Source: Cryomorphaceae bacterium (GTDB taxonomy: Bacteria; Bacteroidota; Bacteroidia; Flavobacteriales_D; Sanyastnellaceae). Taken from it: a stretch of 64,000 nt of DNA. The notes beneath the pieces are model-generated. The model had not been told where the DNA came from. It worked only from the letters and a program-made list of their open reading frames with translations, and did not search any database. Below are positions 18,406-30,000 of the stretch, piece by piece (within the stretch, counting starts at the first letter, position 1; each line of letters opens with the position of its first letter). Where the stretch lies: the NCBI GenBank assembly GCA_016124575.1, contig WGNM01000020.1:53892-117891 (forward strand), in the 5' to 3' direction. Position numbers and translations under genes: made by a program.

Positions 18406-19338
18406 ATGAATTTTAAAAAACAGATTATGTCAGCCAAGAAATTGAACACCTTCACCCTGTTCGTTCTATTCTTTGCCGGCGCTATCATTTCAGGATGTGG
18501 TTCTACCGACGGAGAACACCAAGAAACAACCACTACTGAAGAAGTGTCGATTCAAGATTTAGAAGGAGCGGCTGTTTCTTCACGAAAAGAAACCATTAAG
18601 AAAATTTTCTACACCATCCCTGCCCCTATGGAGATGGCTTCATTGATTCAATCATCAGGAGCTGACTTTGACAAGGATTTGTTGAATGATGTAGAGAATA
18701 TTAGTTCGTACATGACCCAGCGTCAAAAAGCCATCAACCTTGGGGTTTATGGAGCCGATTTGAGCTACACAACCATGTTTGAGCGCAACAAAGAATCATT
18801 GTTCTACTTCTCAGCTGCTAAAAAGCTTGCTGAAGAGTTGGGTGTTGCAAACATCATCGACGACAGCTTGATAAGCCGTGTAGAGATGAACAAGGATCAA
18901 AAAGACTCGTTGTTGAACATCGTGTCTGACACCTTCTGGTCGTTGAATGCTAAATTCAAAGAAGACGGTATGGAAGAAGTTTCAGCCATGGTCATCACCG
19001 GTGGATGGATTGAGGCTTTGCACCTCGCTATCAGCCATGTTGAGGGCAATGATGCGCTACGTCAGCGTATTGCAGAGCAGAAATACTCTCTTGACGATTT
19101 AATCAAGTTGTTGGCAAGCTATGAGCAACAAGACATGCTCGGAGAGCTTAGCGCTGACCTTGAAGGATTGCAGACTATTTTCGCTGAAGTGGAAATAAAT
19201 AAGATGAAAACTGAAACCTCTAAGGATGAAAACGGTACAATGGTTATCGGCGGAACAAAAACCGTAACCATGTCGGATGAAACCCTATCAAAAGTGGTTG
19301 AAAGCATCGCCGCAATACGTAGCAAATACATTCAATAA
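18406..19338 (+). CDS. Conserved hypothetical lipoprotein
   Basis: A 310-residue protein with a lipoprotein signal (FTLFVLFFAGAIISGC, lipid-bearing Cys at about residue 31), then a Thr/Glu-rich linker and a mostly helical, acidic body. The stretch YTIPAPMEMASLIQSSGA, QRQKAINLGVYGADLSYTT and KKLAEELGV look conserved and recall a Bacteroidota lipoprotein family of unknown function, but I cannot name a domain. An alternative ATG at 18427 (MSAKKLNTF) would give an equally good lipoprotein signal. It precedes a small exported protein by 19 bases, so the two are probably cotranscribed. A near-consensus TAATTTTC lies at 18381. Confidence 0.75.
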   Translation: MNFKKQIMSAKKLNTFTLFVLFFAGAIISGCGSTDGEHQETTTTEEVSIQDLEGAAVSSRKETIKKIFYTIPAPMEMASLIQSSGADFDKDLLNDVENISSYMTQRQKAINLGVYGADLSYTTMFERNKESLFYFSAAKKLAEELGVANIIDDSLISRVEMNKDQKDSLLNIVSDTFWSLNAKFKEDGMEEVSAMVITGGWIEALHLAISHVEGNDALRQRIAEQKYSLDDLIKLLASYEQQDMLGELSADLEGLQTIFAEVEINKMKTETSKDENGTMVIGGTKTVTMSDETLSKVVESIAAIRSKYIQ

Positions 19339-19357
19339 TTCGAAAAGACCAAGAACG

Positions 19358-19795
19358 ATGAAGTTTCTTAAGATCATACTCCCCCTTGCATTGTTACTTC
19401 CATTTGCGGCATCTTCGCAATGCAGAAGTTTCACCAAGAAAAAATGTCTTCCTGAACTTGAAGGCTACGTACAGAACGACAACTTTAACAGCGCCGTTCT
19501 CATACCAGGCGATGAAGCAGAATTGCTTTTGACCTTCTACGCAAACAAAGAATACCGCTTGTTGATTTGCGGTCACCCAGTACTTGGAGATTTGGACTTT
19601 GAAGTCCTTGATACCGACGAAGAAGTGATCTTCAGCAACAAAGACGCTCAACCAGAACGGAAAAACATGTTCGACTTTAAAGTTGCTTCAACGCAACAAC
19701 TGATCGTTCGTATCCGCGTTCCAGAATCGAGTTCGTCAACAACTTTGATTCATGAAGGATGTGTATCCGTTATGATTGGATCGAAAGAAGGATAA
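19358..19795 (+). CDS. Small exported protein of unknown function
   Basis: A 145-residue protein with a signal peptide (KFLKIILPLALLLPFAASS, cleavage before QCRSF). The mature part contains CRSFTKKKCLPELEGYVQND and a beta-rich region with LLTFYANKEYRLLICG and LIVRIRVPESS, compatible with a single beta-sandwich domain in the periplasm or outer envelope. Four cysteines in the mature part could form two disulfides. It follows the lipoprotein gene closely and is followed by a strong terminator, so the pair seems to form a complete two-gene unit. I do not recognise a named family. Confidence 0.7.
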   Translation: MKFLKIILPLALLLPFAASSQCRSFTKKKCLPELEGYVQNDNFNSAVLIPGDEAELLLTFYANKEYRLLICGHPVLGDLDFEVLDTDEEVIFSNKDAQPERKNMFDFKVASTQQLIVRIRVPESSSSTTLIHEGCVSVMIGSKEG

Positions 19796-19816
19796 TAAAA
19801 CGAAAGTTTTGAGATA

Positions 19817-19848
19817 AAAAAAGACCGAGCAATTGCTCGGTCTTTTTT
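19817..19848. terminator. Bidirectional intrinsic terminator
   Basis: A perfect 32-base palindrome: an A-run, agaccgagc, aattgctcggtct, then a T-run. It lies between the convergent small exported protein and the M43 protease and would terminate both. Confidence 0.92.
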
Positions 19849-19851
19849 GTT

Positions 19852-21927
19852 CTATTGAATCACCAGTCGTTCAACTGTCTTTCGTCCGTTTAACTCGAGG
19901 CTTACAAAGTAAATTCCCGCTGCAAACTTCGAACTATCAATATTTACATTGTGCTCTCCAGCTGCTACATTGCCTTCGACAAGCACTTGACTGAGCTGTC
20001 CGACAGCGTCAACAATCGACAATCGCACATTGCCGCTTTGGAGAAGGTTATACGAAATACGCGCATCGCTGTTTGTTGGATTCGGGAAGATGGAAAACCC
20101 TATCTGTTGATCGAAACCATCTACCGACAAATCAGCAGCAGTATAACCTTGAATATTGATGTCTTCGAGATAAATATGATTTCCCCCGCGTGCTTCAAAT
20201 TCGAAACGCATTCTGAAGCCCTCCACCAAATAAGCAGGGTCATCAACCGTAAAGGTGTTCGATTTCCACTCCGTGGCATCAGGAACGAAATTCGCATTGG
20301 TAGGCTCTGCCGATGGCAAATCTGTAAATCCACGGTGCATCTTTCTTAAAAACCACGTCTCACCGCAGTTGTTAGATACACTTACACGCAAGCGATCATC
20401 GGTTTCTGTCGAGCGCTGAGCAAAAGCCCATTTGTATGAAATGGTTACCAAGGCAAACTCCGACATATCGAACGTCGATGAAGTCAACCCATCCAAGTCC
20501 AAATCGATATTGTTCGAGTTGTTGCGAATGCGTATTGAAGATGATTCAGTAACGGAGGCTGACGAGGTAGACTCCCAGGTAACATTGTTTCCTGGATTTG
20601 TCACGAACCACGTATCGGCATCAATGCCCGGTTCGAAACTATCAATAAATGGCACTGCGATAACATCATTAGGCAGCACGGTAATATACGCTTGCTGACT
20701 AGTAGCTGTTGTCTCAACACCATTGCCAACTTCGAGGGTCACTGTAAACTCACCCGGTTCGTTGAAAGTCACAACAGGGTTTTGGAAAGATGCATCGCTG
20801 CCTCCAAGGGTTTCTCCATTGCCGAAATCCCAAGACCACGAGGTGACACCGTAAAAAGATTCATCTGAAAATTGGATGCTCTCACCGGCGCAGATAACCT
20901 GACGTTCAACCGAAAAATCAGCCGCACAAAGAATAGGTTCATCATCAAAAGTTCCTGTGGCAATCAGGTTCGACTCTGTCCACAGTTGATTGCGCTGCGC
21001 AGTATTTGAAATGATGGCTGCGCGCATACGTGATTTCTGACCTTCTGTAAACATGCGTGAGCAATATGAATACTCCATATAGTTCTGCACGTTGTCGAGT
21101 GTGCCGCACGACTCACCATCGAGCAAACAGCTCAACCAACCAATGGTTTCTGGTGTATCATCAACATTATCGTCGAAATCGCAGTTTGTTGGATCACCCG
21201 GACTGTTTGTAGGTCCCCACGTATGTCGAAGATTCAACCAATGTCCACATTCATGCGTCAAAGTGCGCGATCTAAAGTTATTGCTGGTGCCAATGTTACC
21301 TGTGTAATCATGCAAAAGCACAATGCCATCTTCATCGGCCATGTTGTTGTTGTTTACACTAGAAGGCAAGAATGTATACCCCGCAGCACCACCTGCATCA
21401 GCGCACACCCACACATTCATGTATTTGTTACGCGGCCAATAGCTGAGTTGCTTCATCTGCGAGTCGCCATCGTTTGTGAGCGGACTTTGCACCCGAACGA
21501 TTCCTTTGGTACAGTTACCATCTGGGTCGCGCTGCGCCAATCTGAATTCAATTTCAATGTCGGCTGCTATGTTCACAAAGTCTCCAAAAACTTGATCTGC
21601 GTCTTCATTCAACTTTCTGAAATCGCGGTTAAGCACTTCCATTGCGCTATACACCTGCTCATCAGATATGTTTTCTGGACCATTGTTGTGAATGATGTGA
21701 AAAACAACAGGAATGATGTAAAGCTGGTCTCTGCTTTCGCGAGAACCATTGTATTCACGGGTTTCCTCTTCCAAAACGCGTTCAGCATCCTCTGCTTCAT
21801 GACGCAAATGTGGAAATCGTGCAAACAATGCTTCCGTTTTTTCGGTTTGTCCGCAGTATTTTACTTCTTGTGCTGGCACATCACCAAAAACAAGCAAAGC
21901 CGTTACAGCAAATATTAGTTTCTTCAT
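19852..21927 (-). CDS. Secreted M43 family metalloprotease with PKD and T9SS type A sorting domain
   Basis: A 691-residue T9SS-exported protease. A signal peptide (KKLIFAVTALLVFGDVPAQ) is followed by a pappalysin-type (M43) domain: YIIPVVFHIIHNNGPENISD near residue 70, the zinc site LTHECGHWLNLRHTWG near 222-237, and the Met-turn region VQNYMEYSYCSRMFTEGQ. The zinc motif is HExxHxxNxxH, with Asn where most metzincins have Gly. A PKD domain follows at about 340-425 (SWSWDFGNGETLG), then a jelly-roll-like region rich in Asn and aromatics. The C-terminal 80 residues form a type A sorting domain (FSIFPNPTNSDARISY ... GIYFVSLELNG). It likely digests extracellular proteins. Confidence 0.92.
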   Translation of the reverse strand: MKKLIFAVTALLVFGDVPAQEVKYCGQTEKTEALFARFPHLRHEAEDAERVLEEETREYNGSRESRDQLYIIPVVFHIIHNNGPENISDEQVYSAMEVLNRDFRKLNEDADQVFGDFVNIAADIEIEFRLAQRDPDGNCTKGIVRVQSPLTNDGDSQMKQLSYWPRNKYMNVWVCADAGGAAGYTFLPSSVNNNNMADEDGIVLLHDYTGNIGTSNNFRSRTLTHECGHWLNLRHTWGPTNSPGDPTNCDFDDNVDDTPETIGWLSCLLDGESCGTLDNVQNYMEYSYCSRMFTEGQKSRMRAAIISNTAQRNQLWTESNLIATGTFDDEPILCAADFSVERQVICAGESIQFSDESFYGVTSWSWDFGNGETLGGSDASFQNPVVTFNEPGEFTVTLEVGNGVETTATSQQAYITVLPNDVIAVPFIDSFEPGIDADTWFVTNPGNNVTWESTSSASVTESSSIRIRNNSNNIDLDLDGLTSSTFDMSEFALVTISYKWAFAQRSTETDDRLRVSVSNNCGETWFLRKMHRGFTDLPSAEPTNANFVPDATEWKSNTFTVDDPAYLVEGFRMRFEFEARGGNHIYLEDINIQGYTAADLSVDGFDQQIGFSIFPNPTNSDARISYNLLQSGNVRLSIVDAVGQLSQVLVEGNVAAGEHNVNIDSSKFAAGIYFVSLELNGRKTVERLVIQ

Positions 21928-22102
21928 CCTTCAGGTTTACAAGGGGTAAAATTTACGTCAGAAATGATACAAGTCAAACAGCAATGACCCTATTATTGTT
22001 CAGGATTATTGGAAGGCTTCGCTTTTAACGATCTGTGAAACAGCAAAAAAGCGAATCCACTCAAAATCGGTTCATCGAAAATTGGCTCCTGGGCGCAATA
22101 AA

Positions 22103-22495
22103 CTAGATTTTCTGATCTGCCCTTTTGACCCTGAGGAGATCAAACATTCCAATCAGAATCATCCACAGAGAAAATGGGTAGCCCAACATGTAAATTGCGC
22201 TTTGGCCTCCTGAAGAAACGGTGAGTAAAACGCCAAAAAGGGCAATTCCAAACAGCATCATAAGGACGCCTGAAACAACTTTGATGACGTTCAATTTGGA
22301 GGTAAAGTCTTGAATGACAGTTATGATCAATAGCAACGCTTCTACAAAAGCAAGGAAATTGATCCCCAGTTCTGCCCCTCCTAGTCGACCTTTGCTTTCA
22401 CCGAGAATGCTTAGAATACTAATCAGCATAAGACAGACAAAAATGATCTTGGAGGTGACCCAAAACCAAAACGACTGGGTGTAGAATTTCTTCAT
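22103..22495 (-). CDS. Small four-span membrane protein
   Basis: A 130-residue protein with four hydrophobic stretches (about residues 10-30, 45-65, 75-95 and 100-120) and a basic C-terminus. No family recognised. It stands alone between the M43 protease (same strand) and a divergent exported protein. A TACATTTG element (minus strand, 22507-22500) lies immediately upstream of the ATG, which would place transcription start at or next to the start codon. The even hydrophobicity pattern and codon-like composition support a real gene, but no homolog can be cited. Confidence 0.6.
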   Translation of the reverse strand: MKKFYTQSFWFWVTSKIIFVCLMLISILSILGESKGRLGGAELGINFLAFVEALLLIITVIQDFTSKLNVIKVVSGVLMMLFGIALFGVLLTVSSGGQSAIYMLGYPFSLWMILIGMFDLLRVKRADQKI

Positions 22496-22667
22496 GCTTC
22501 AAATGTATGCATTTCAAAGATTGTGTTTGATTTTTGCACAATGTTGTTGATTCAACCAAAATTCCAACTCAATTCGTCTTGGACTTCAAGCATGAAAAAA
22601 TCCTTAAAATGGCGATTGCGGATTTTGTTGCAGGCTATTCGGCAATGCTTGTTACCTTTGAAGTGAG

Positions 22668-24032
22668 ATGGCTCCTTCATTTAAATATCGCTTGGTTGTG
22701 TTTCTTTTGGGAGGTTTGTTGTGCTTTTCAGGGTACGGACAAGATGCCCGAGGTTTGCGATTGCTGGCACAATGGTTTGATGACTCTCCCCCTGCTACTC
22801 CGCGAAACTCGCGATACAATGATGTGTGGTGTTTTGTCCAAAATGGTCAAGAATACGCTGCCATTGGATCGTCGTTAGGAACCCACATCATACACTTGCC
22901 TTACAACAATGCCGTTCAAGAAGTTGGATTTATACCCGGCTCTGCTCAGGGTGCCTACGCAACCCACCGCGATTTTGCTTACAAAGATGGCTTTCTATAC
23001 GCCGTGGGCGACGAAGAACCTGCTACTTTTCAGGTAATTGATGTCCGCAATTTACCCATCTCCGTAAGTCTTGAACTTGAGACAACGGAGTTTTTTACGA
23101 CGGCACACAACATCTTTCACGATGAGAGCAGTGGACTGTTGTATGTTTCTGGCAGCAGCGGACATGCCATGACGATTCTTGATGCTACCAATGCTGCTCA
23201 GCCTACCTTCGTGACCCACTTCGACCTTGTTGATTACGTGCACGATGTATATGTCCGCGACAACATCGCTTATCTGAATGCCGCTCTTCACGGATTGTGG
23301 GTTTTTGATTTTTCTACCCCCACGAGCCCTGTTCTTCTGGGCAATCTCACCGAATATCCTCAACTCGGTTACAACCACAGTGGCTGGCTAAATGAGTCGG
23401 GCGATGTTTACGTTTTCGCTGATGAAACACCCGGGAAAAGCCTCAAAGTTTGCGATGTCAGCTCGATATCAGAAATCGAGGTGTTGTCGCTGCTAAATTC
23501 TGGCGGGTCATCGCATACCAGTCCGCACAATCTCATCATCAAAGACAACCTTGTTTACGTTTCGTATTATTTCGATGGGTTGCAAGTGTTCGACATTCGG
23601 AATCCGCAAGAGCCTGTCCGTGTGGCCTGGTACCGCACATATTCAGGTCAGGAATACGATTACCAAGGGGCGTGGGGGGTGTTTGTCGGACTTCCATCTG
23701 AGCGCATCATCGTGAGTGATCGTCAGTCGGGTCTTTTGGTTTTTGCTCACGCCAGCGGCGCGGATGTTGGAACGTCTGCAGTACAACTAACGAATAACCC
23801 CGGAGATGGCATGGCCGCAGTTCAGGTGTTTCAGAAAAATTTCCGAAAGGTAAATGCCGTGGTTTCTGACGCGAGCGGACGCATCGTTTTCACCGGTGAA
23901 TTCACGAACAATACTGATTCGTTTTGGATACCGATTGATTTACGCGACATGGCCAATGGATATTATTTCATTGGTGTTTCTGTAGATGATGGAAACCTGC
24001 AGCGATTGAAATATTTGAAGCTCACACCGTAA
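22668..24032 (+). CDS. Choice-of-anchor B family secreted protein with LVIVD-type repeats
   Basis: A 454-residue exported protein. After a signal peptide (YRLVVFLLGGLLCFSGYG), the sequence opens with NSRYNDVWCFVQNGQEYAAI and continues with beta-propeller-like repeats: FQVIDVRNLPISVSL, MTILDATNAAQPTFV, LWVFDFSTPTSPVLL, LQVFDIRNPQEPVRVAWY. This 'D.s.p..P' repeat pattern and the TAHNIFHDE and SPHNLIIKD motifs match the choice-of-anchor B family. The C-terminal 75 residues look like a divergent type A sorting domain (VNAVVSDASGRIVFTGEF). The gene directly abuts the convergent giant gene, with no intergenic base. The molecular role of the family is unknown. Confidence 0.82.
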   Translation: MAPSFKYRLVVFLLGGLLCFSGYGQDARGLRLLAQWFDDSPPATPRNSRYNDVWCFVQNGQEYAAIGSSLGTHIIHLPYNNAVQEVGFIPGSAQGAYATHRDFAYKDGFLYAVGDEEPATFQVIDVRNLPISVSLELETTEFFTTAHNIFHDESSGLLYVSGSSGHAMTILDATNAAQPTFVTHFDLVDYVHDVYVRDNIAYLNAALHGLWVFDFSTPTSPVLLGNLTEYPQLGYNHSGWLNESGDVYVFADETPGKSLKVCDVSSISEIEVLSLLNSGGSSHTSPHNLIIKDNLVYVSYYFDGLQVFDIRNPQEPVRVAWYRTYSGQEYDYQGAWGVFVGLPSERIIVSDRQSGLLVFAHASGADVGTSAVQLTNNPGDGMAAVQVFQKNFRKVNAVVSDASGRIVFTGEFTNNTDSFWIPIDLRDMANGYYFIGVSVDDGNLQRLKYLKLTP

Positions 24033-27000
24033 TCAACGAAGGAGTGTCACATGTCCGCGTAGCTTCACAATTTCACCTGTCTCCACGCTCTTCACCTCCA
24101 ACATCCAGATAAACACATCGTTTTGGGTGTAGTATTGTCCATCATTGTACGAGCCATTCCACGCTTCGCCTGGAACTGAGCTTTCGAAAACAAGATCTCC
24201 CCATCTGTCCCAAATGCTGAAATAGTAATCTTCAGCAAAAACTCCACCTCCAATAGTAGGAATGAAGATATCGTTCAATCCATCGTTATCTGGAGTGAAG
24301 GCATTCGGCACATAAACCAAGAACTCACTCTCAATGGCCAAATTGGCGCAAAGGGTATCTACACAACCATAAATATTGGTAGAGATCAGGCATACATCAA
24401 AGGTCAGAAGATCAAACGGAGGAAAAACAATGAATGGGTTTTCTTCAATGCTTGTTTCAAAGGCACCTATTAGCCATTCATATTCTGAAGCACCAACGCT
24501 TTCATTGATGAACTGCACCTCGTTCTCAAGCGTAGTTACTGGCTGTGGCTCCCATGAGAAAATCGAAACGGGGTAGTCGTGTGCAGAGATGAATACATCG
24601 AGTGTATCAGCATTCACACATCCATTCACATCTGTTACCGACAACCATGGCTGGTAATCGCCAGGCACTGTGTAGGTGTATTCGATATCTCCACATAGCG
24701 AAACGGTGCTTCCATCGTCTAAGTTCCAAACACAGTCGATGAGGTCGTCGTTGTTATTGAGGTTCGAAAGAATTACGGTGACCGGGTAACATCCAAAATC
24801 GACATCTGTAATGATATCGGGCTGCGGTAAAGGGTTTATTAAAACGTCAACCGTAGCGAACACCTCTGGCGCGCAGCCGTCGTTTGCTGAGATTTGGTAA
24901 GTTGCAGTATTACCTTGAGGACAAACGTTGGTTGTTGCGTTAATCGAGATAGGTTCAACTGTTGGATCAATCAAACTCCAATTGATAAGAATTGGGCCTG
25001 AGCCACCTCCAGCAATGCCCACCAAGTCGATGCATTCGCCAGCACAAATTACAAAGTTATCTTGTTCAACTTCAACGGTAACAGGCGTATTGAACACCAC
25101 CAAACTCACCAAGGTATCGCTCGAACAACCCAGTTCATCAATCGCTACTACGCTCAGTTCCATGGTATCGAGAGGAGTCACCACCAAAGGATTGTCGTTT
25201 GAAAACAAGGGTGCTGGTGGTGTTTCTTCGTACCAATTGTAGGTAAACACACCAAATCCCCCTTGTGCGTTGGCTTCAAAGTTAACTTCATCGCCATTGC
25301 ATATTACGAGTTCATCAAAAGCTGTTGAGATGCTAATTTCGAGCGACTGCCACGTGAGCGCTACAGTGCTATCGGCTACACATCCCAAATCGTCGATTGC
25401 AGTGATGTCGTAAATTCCCTCGCCCAAGCCCGCAAACACCGGCCCACCTGAAACACCATCCAAGGTGTATTCGACGGCCGATGAAGAAACAATTTCGATT
25501 GATCCGCTATCAATGCCAAAGCACGCTGGGTCGATAACCACAGCGTCTTCAATGAAGTATTCTGGTCGCTCCAGAATTGTGAAGGTGCCGCTGAGCGGAC
25601 AACCGATGCTATCGGTAACATTGAAGTTGTAGACACCTGCGCACAAATCCACCAGCGAGAAACCCGAGTAAGCAGCATCTGTCCAAACCAAATCATACGG
25701 TTCAAATCCACCGGATACTGTCACATCCGCGACGCCGTCGCAAGCCTGAAAACAAACCTCTGATGAGAAATCAACCACATAATCGAGTGGTTCAGGCACG
25801 TTCACCAAAACTGAATCGGAAGCCACACATCCAAAGGCATCGGTACCCGTAACAAAGAAATACGTCGTTACGGCCGGCTCAACAATGGGGTTTGATGTAT
25901 TTTGTCCGCCCGCTGGGAAATACCCGTTATCCACCCACACGAAATCTACCGCTCCACTTCCTTGCAACTGGGTTGAACCATTTGCACAAATAAACCCTTC
26001 TTCACCTGCTTCAACAAGTGGAAGAGGGTACAAAGTAACCGTCATTTCATCTGAAGCATCGCATGTTCCATCTGTAACACCAACTTGCAAAACCATTGTC
26101 ACCGCAGCCACGCCTGAATTAAGACCTGTGACGGTAGGCTGAGCCAAAGAAGCATCGTTCAGACTATCGGCAGGCGACCAGCTATATGTGAGCCCTGGCA
26201 ATGCGGCAGTGCCAATCTCTATAGCGCTGCCAGAACACAAATCGAGATCAGGACCAGCATCTGCCACAGGCAATGCCAGCATGGTGAGATCAATGCATCC
26301 AGCAACTGCAGCTATACAGCCATTGCTATCGGTCAAGCCGCTCAGGCAAACCAATGAAGAAACATCAACAGGAAAACTATAGGGTGACGCGTTTACCACC
26401 ACATTCTGAGGACCGCCATTCACACCATAATCCAACTGCCAATCGCCATTTCCAGTGAGGTCTATCAGCACATCAACAGTTGTTCCGGCGCAAAACGACG
26501 AATCACCAAAAGCAAAAGTAGCCGTCGGCAATTCTGTAACGTTCACAACAACAGTTGCTCCGAAATCATTTCCAACACAACCGTTTGCATCTACAACCGA
26601 AGTCACGAACCAGTTTGTGCTATCAGACACCGTGTACAAAAACGGTGATGAGGGGGCGTTGACAGCAGTTACGCTATCGGCTAAGCCATCTCCGTTTAAA
26701 TCCTGCGCGATTTCAACATCCCAACCTGGAGCACCTGTTAAATCGAGGGTAAGGTCGAGTGTGCTGCCTGCGCATAGTTGTCCACCTCCCGACAAAACAA
26801 CCGTCGGCAAAGGATTCACAACCACATCGGCAGCGCCAAACACCGTACCAGAGCACCCATCGTTGCTAACAGCCACTAGCGTGTACAACCCAGCAGCACC
26901 AACGGTGAGTGTTTCTGGGTTGTTGGCGGTAGGGCCGACAACTGTTTCTGATGCAGGATCGCCATCTACGACATACGAAAATGTATATGGCCCGCTGCCA

Positions 27001-30000
27001 GTGAAGTCGATGGTCAAATCGGCTAATTCACCTTCACATATCGCAGTTGAACCTGAAATGGTCGCAGTAGGTGTTTCATAGATAATGAACGGCATGCCTT
27101 CAGATACCGAAACAAAGGCAACGCCGAGATCAACAATTCCTGATCCATCGTTGTCGCCAGCTACAGCAGACACATAATATTCTACACCGTACTCAAGGAA
27201 TCCAGGGATTACCAGATCCATTTGAATGTCCCACGAAGGAACATCGCTAATCGCATACACCAATCCGAGAGTATTGTCTGCACTGTCGTGAATAACGTAT
27301 GCAAGAACGTCATCAGCATCTAAAATTTCGTCGCCATTGGACACAACTGTAAGGATGTCGTTTTCACATAGCAAAAGCGGCGTTAGTTCAACAGTACCGG
27401 CATCGGTTAGAATAGGACAATTGAAAGGGTCGATGGTAAAGCTAAACGGGAAGCAGTTTGCACCATCATTAACCGTAACGGTAACCGCAGCAGCGGGATC
27501 TAGAGGATCGCTCACGAACAATATACCATTTGGATCTAATGACTGCGCACCCGGAATGGATACCGAATACGAAGCTGGGTCGCCTGCGCTCATTACAAAA
27601 CTCAATTGATACGTGAGAGCGTTGTTGGCACACAACGTATCTACTGGCGATATTTGAACCCCGTTGTTCACTGAAACCTCCATGATGGAGGAAGTCGTTG
27701 ACGAACACGTTTCTGCTGAGGTGTTATCTTCTGTAAAGACTGCGTAGTAGTTCGACGTACTTGCAGGAGAAACTGATATGACATCGCCATTTTGGGCTCC
27801 CAAGATGGTGTTTGAAGTAGTGGCTCCTGTTGCAGTTACCAGCGTTTCATAGGTAAAGTCTACAATACCGCTGCTTGATGTAACATTTATCGGCAAATCC
27901 ACCTGCTCACCCTCGCATATATACTGATTAAATCCGAAAGTAACCTCTGGCAAAAGCACTGCATTCAAGGCGATATCGGCATTGTCGATCGCAGAGCAAC
28001 CTATACCACCATCTACGTAGTTCGTGATCGAAATGGTTGGCCCGACAAGCAAACAGTCGTTAACGGTGTAAACACCACCTACCAAATCTGTTGCGACATC
28101 AATATTCGTATAACTCGTGCCATTTAAGTCGAAACTCAACGGACCAATTGCATTGATAAACGTGATGGGAATGTCGACACAAACAGCATCCTCACAATAA
28201 GATACAGAAGCAGGCCCAGATATGGTGCTTATTGCCCCAACCGTGATATTAAAAATTGCCGAAGTAACCTCTTCAACATTGCAGCCTGTGACTTGGTCAA
28301 TGGCTGAAAGTACCTCCAAGAACCAATCACTTGTCGGACAAACTTGATACACATCACCATCTGATAGCGTTTGGATCACTTGTCCGTCAGGTGTATTAAA
28401 TGTAAATTCAACAGGTGAGCCCGTGGTTATGATAAAAGGAATATCGTAGCAATCGCCGACACAAAGACTTGGTTCAGGACCAGAAAACGAGAAGTAAGCT
28501 TGGGGAATTTCTGTGAGAAATGCACATGCATTTACGGTTGAAACGCAACCATTTCCATCTTCCACTTCGGTGATGCAAATGTTCGCATCGCCTACAGGGT
28601 TCACTATTAGAATGTCGCCATCTGAAAATTGGTTGGTATTTAGGTTTGCAGTATCATCCCAGGTAACAGTGAACGGAACGACACCAGCAACGTTGAAAAC
28701 CAATTCGTAGTATTCATCGGCACAAATTGTAGCGTCTTGATCTAGAGAATAAACCGGTAAGTCATTCACCGTAATGGTGGCCGACTCATTCACTGTTGCC
28801 ACACAACCTGTTGTAACATCTGTTACCTCAGATATGGTGATTACCGAGGTTACTGCGGGTGAAGCAACAGTCCACTCATAAGGCTCTGCAGAAAGGCTCA
28901 CAGGAGAAATTTCAGCTACGTAGTCGTGGTTAAAAGTATAATCTCCGCTGCCTGTAAAGTCTAAATCGAGCACGGCCGGCGAACCCTCACATATTGTAAT
29001 ATCGCCAGCAAAAACTACGGTTGGCAGAGCATTAACAACGACATCGACATCGGTGACGTTTGTATTCGGGCAGAACGGCGCATTTGTGTATTGCACATTC
29101 GTAATACTGTAGGTTGTAGCAGCAATCGGACTATCCGTAATCAAATCACCATCGGTAACTACCAACGGTGATGCTGGAGTTCCTGACTGGAGGTAAGTTA
29201 TCTCGAACGAACCTGGCAAGTCAAGATCTACTTCTATATTTACATCATCACCTATGCAAATCGCATTTGGTTGCAGGAATACCGCATTGGGAATTTCACG
29301 CACCGTGACAGTGATTGAACTTGGAATCGCATACACACAGGCTAGAACGTTGGCATCAGTTACCGTTTCAAGCGTGTAGGTGGTGGTGGTAGTCGGACAA
29401 ACCTGCCAAACATCTTGGTCAACAACACTTGGCACCCCTTCAAGCAATCCCGTATCGGTGTCACGCAATTCAACAGTAAACGGACCAACACCCGATAACG
29501 CAAAAGTGATATCAGCACAGTCGCCTTCGCAAATGGTAATGTCACCTGAAATACTTCCTGAAGGCGGTGGAACCGAAGTAACAACGAACATTGTATCTCT
29601 CGAGCAACCCGGTATCGATGATTCTGTAACTACAATTGAGTACGTATCATCAGACAGTCCACTAAGATCTTCAGTCGTCTCACCATTTGGGAGCCAATCG
29701 AAAGTCAGTCCGCCAAAAACACCCGAAACCGTGATGTCGATAGCACCATCATTGCCCGCGCACGACTCATTTGTAACGAACCCGGTGATATCGAACAACG
29801 CAGTAGCAACATTTATAGTATCGCGGTAATTGCACGAAAGTGGCGCATTGACAGCCAAAACTTCAATCTGAATCGGTTCCTCACACAGCTGGGTGTAAGA
29901 TGACCCGGTGAATACTTGTCCGACAAGTGGCCCCGACAACGGTCGCCATTCGAAATCGGTATCACCGAAAGCATCAAAAGTCACATTCGTTCCGAAGCAC

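Noticed and set aside
22534..22878. A 114-codon plus-strand frame overlapping the start of the choice-of-anchor B gene
   Set aside because: The other frame has a proper signal peptide and LVIVD-type repeats; this one has no recognisable features.
24033..24033. A possible overlap or truncation where the choice-of-anchor B gene and the giant type B gene abut
   Set aside because: Both proteins end with complete C-terminal sorting-type domains, so the tight junction looks natural.
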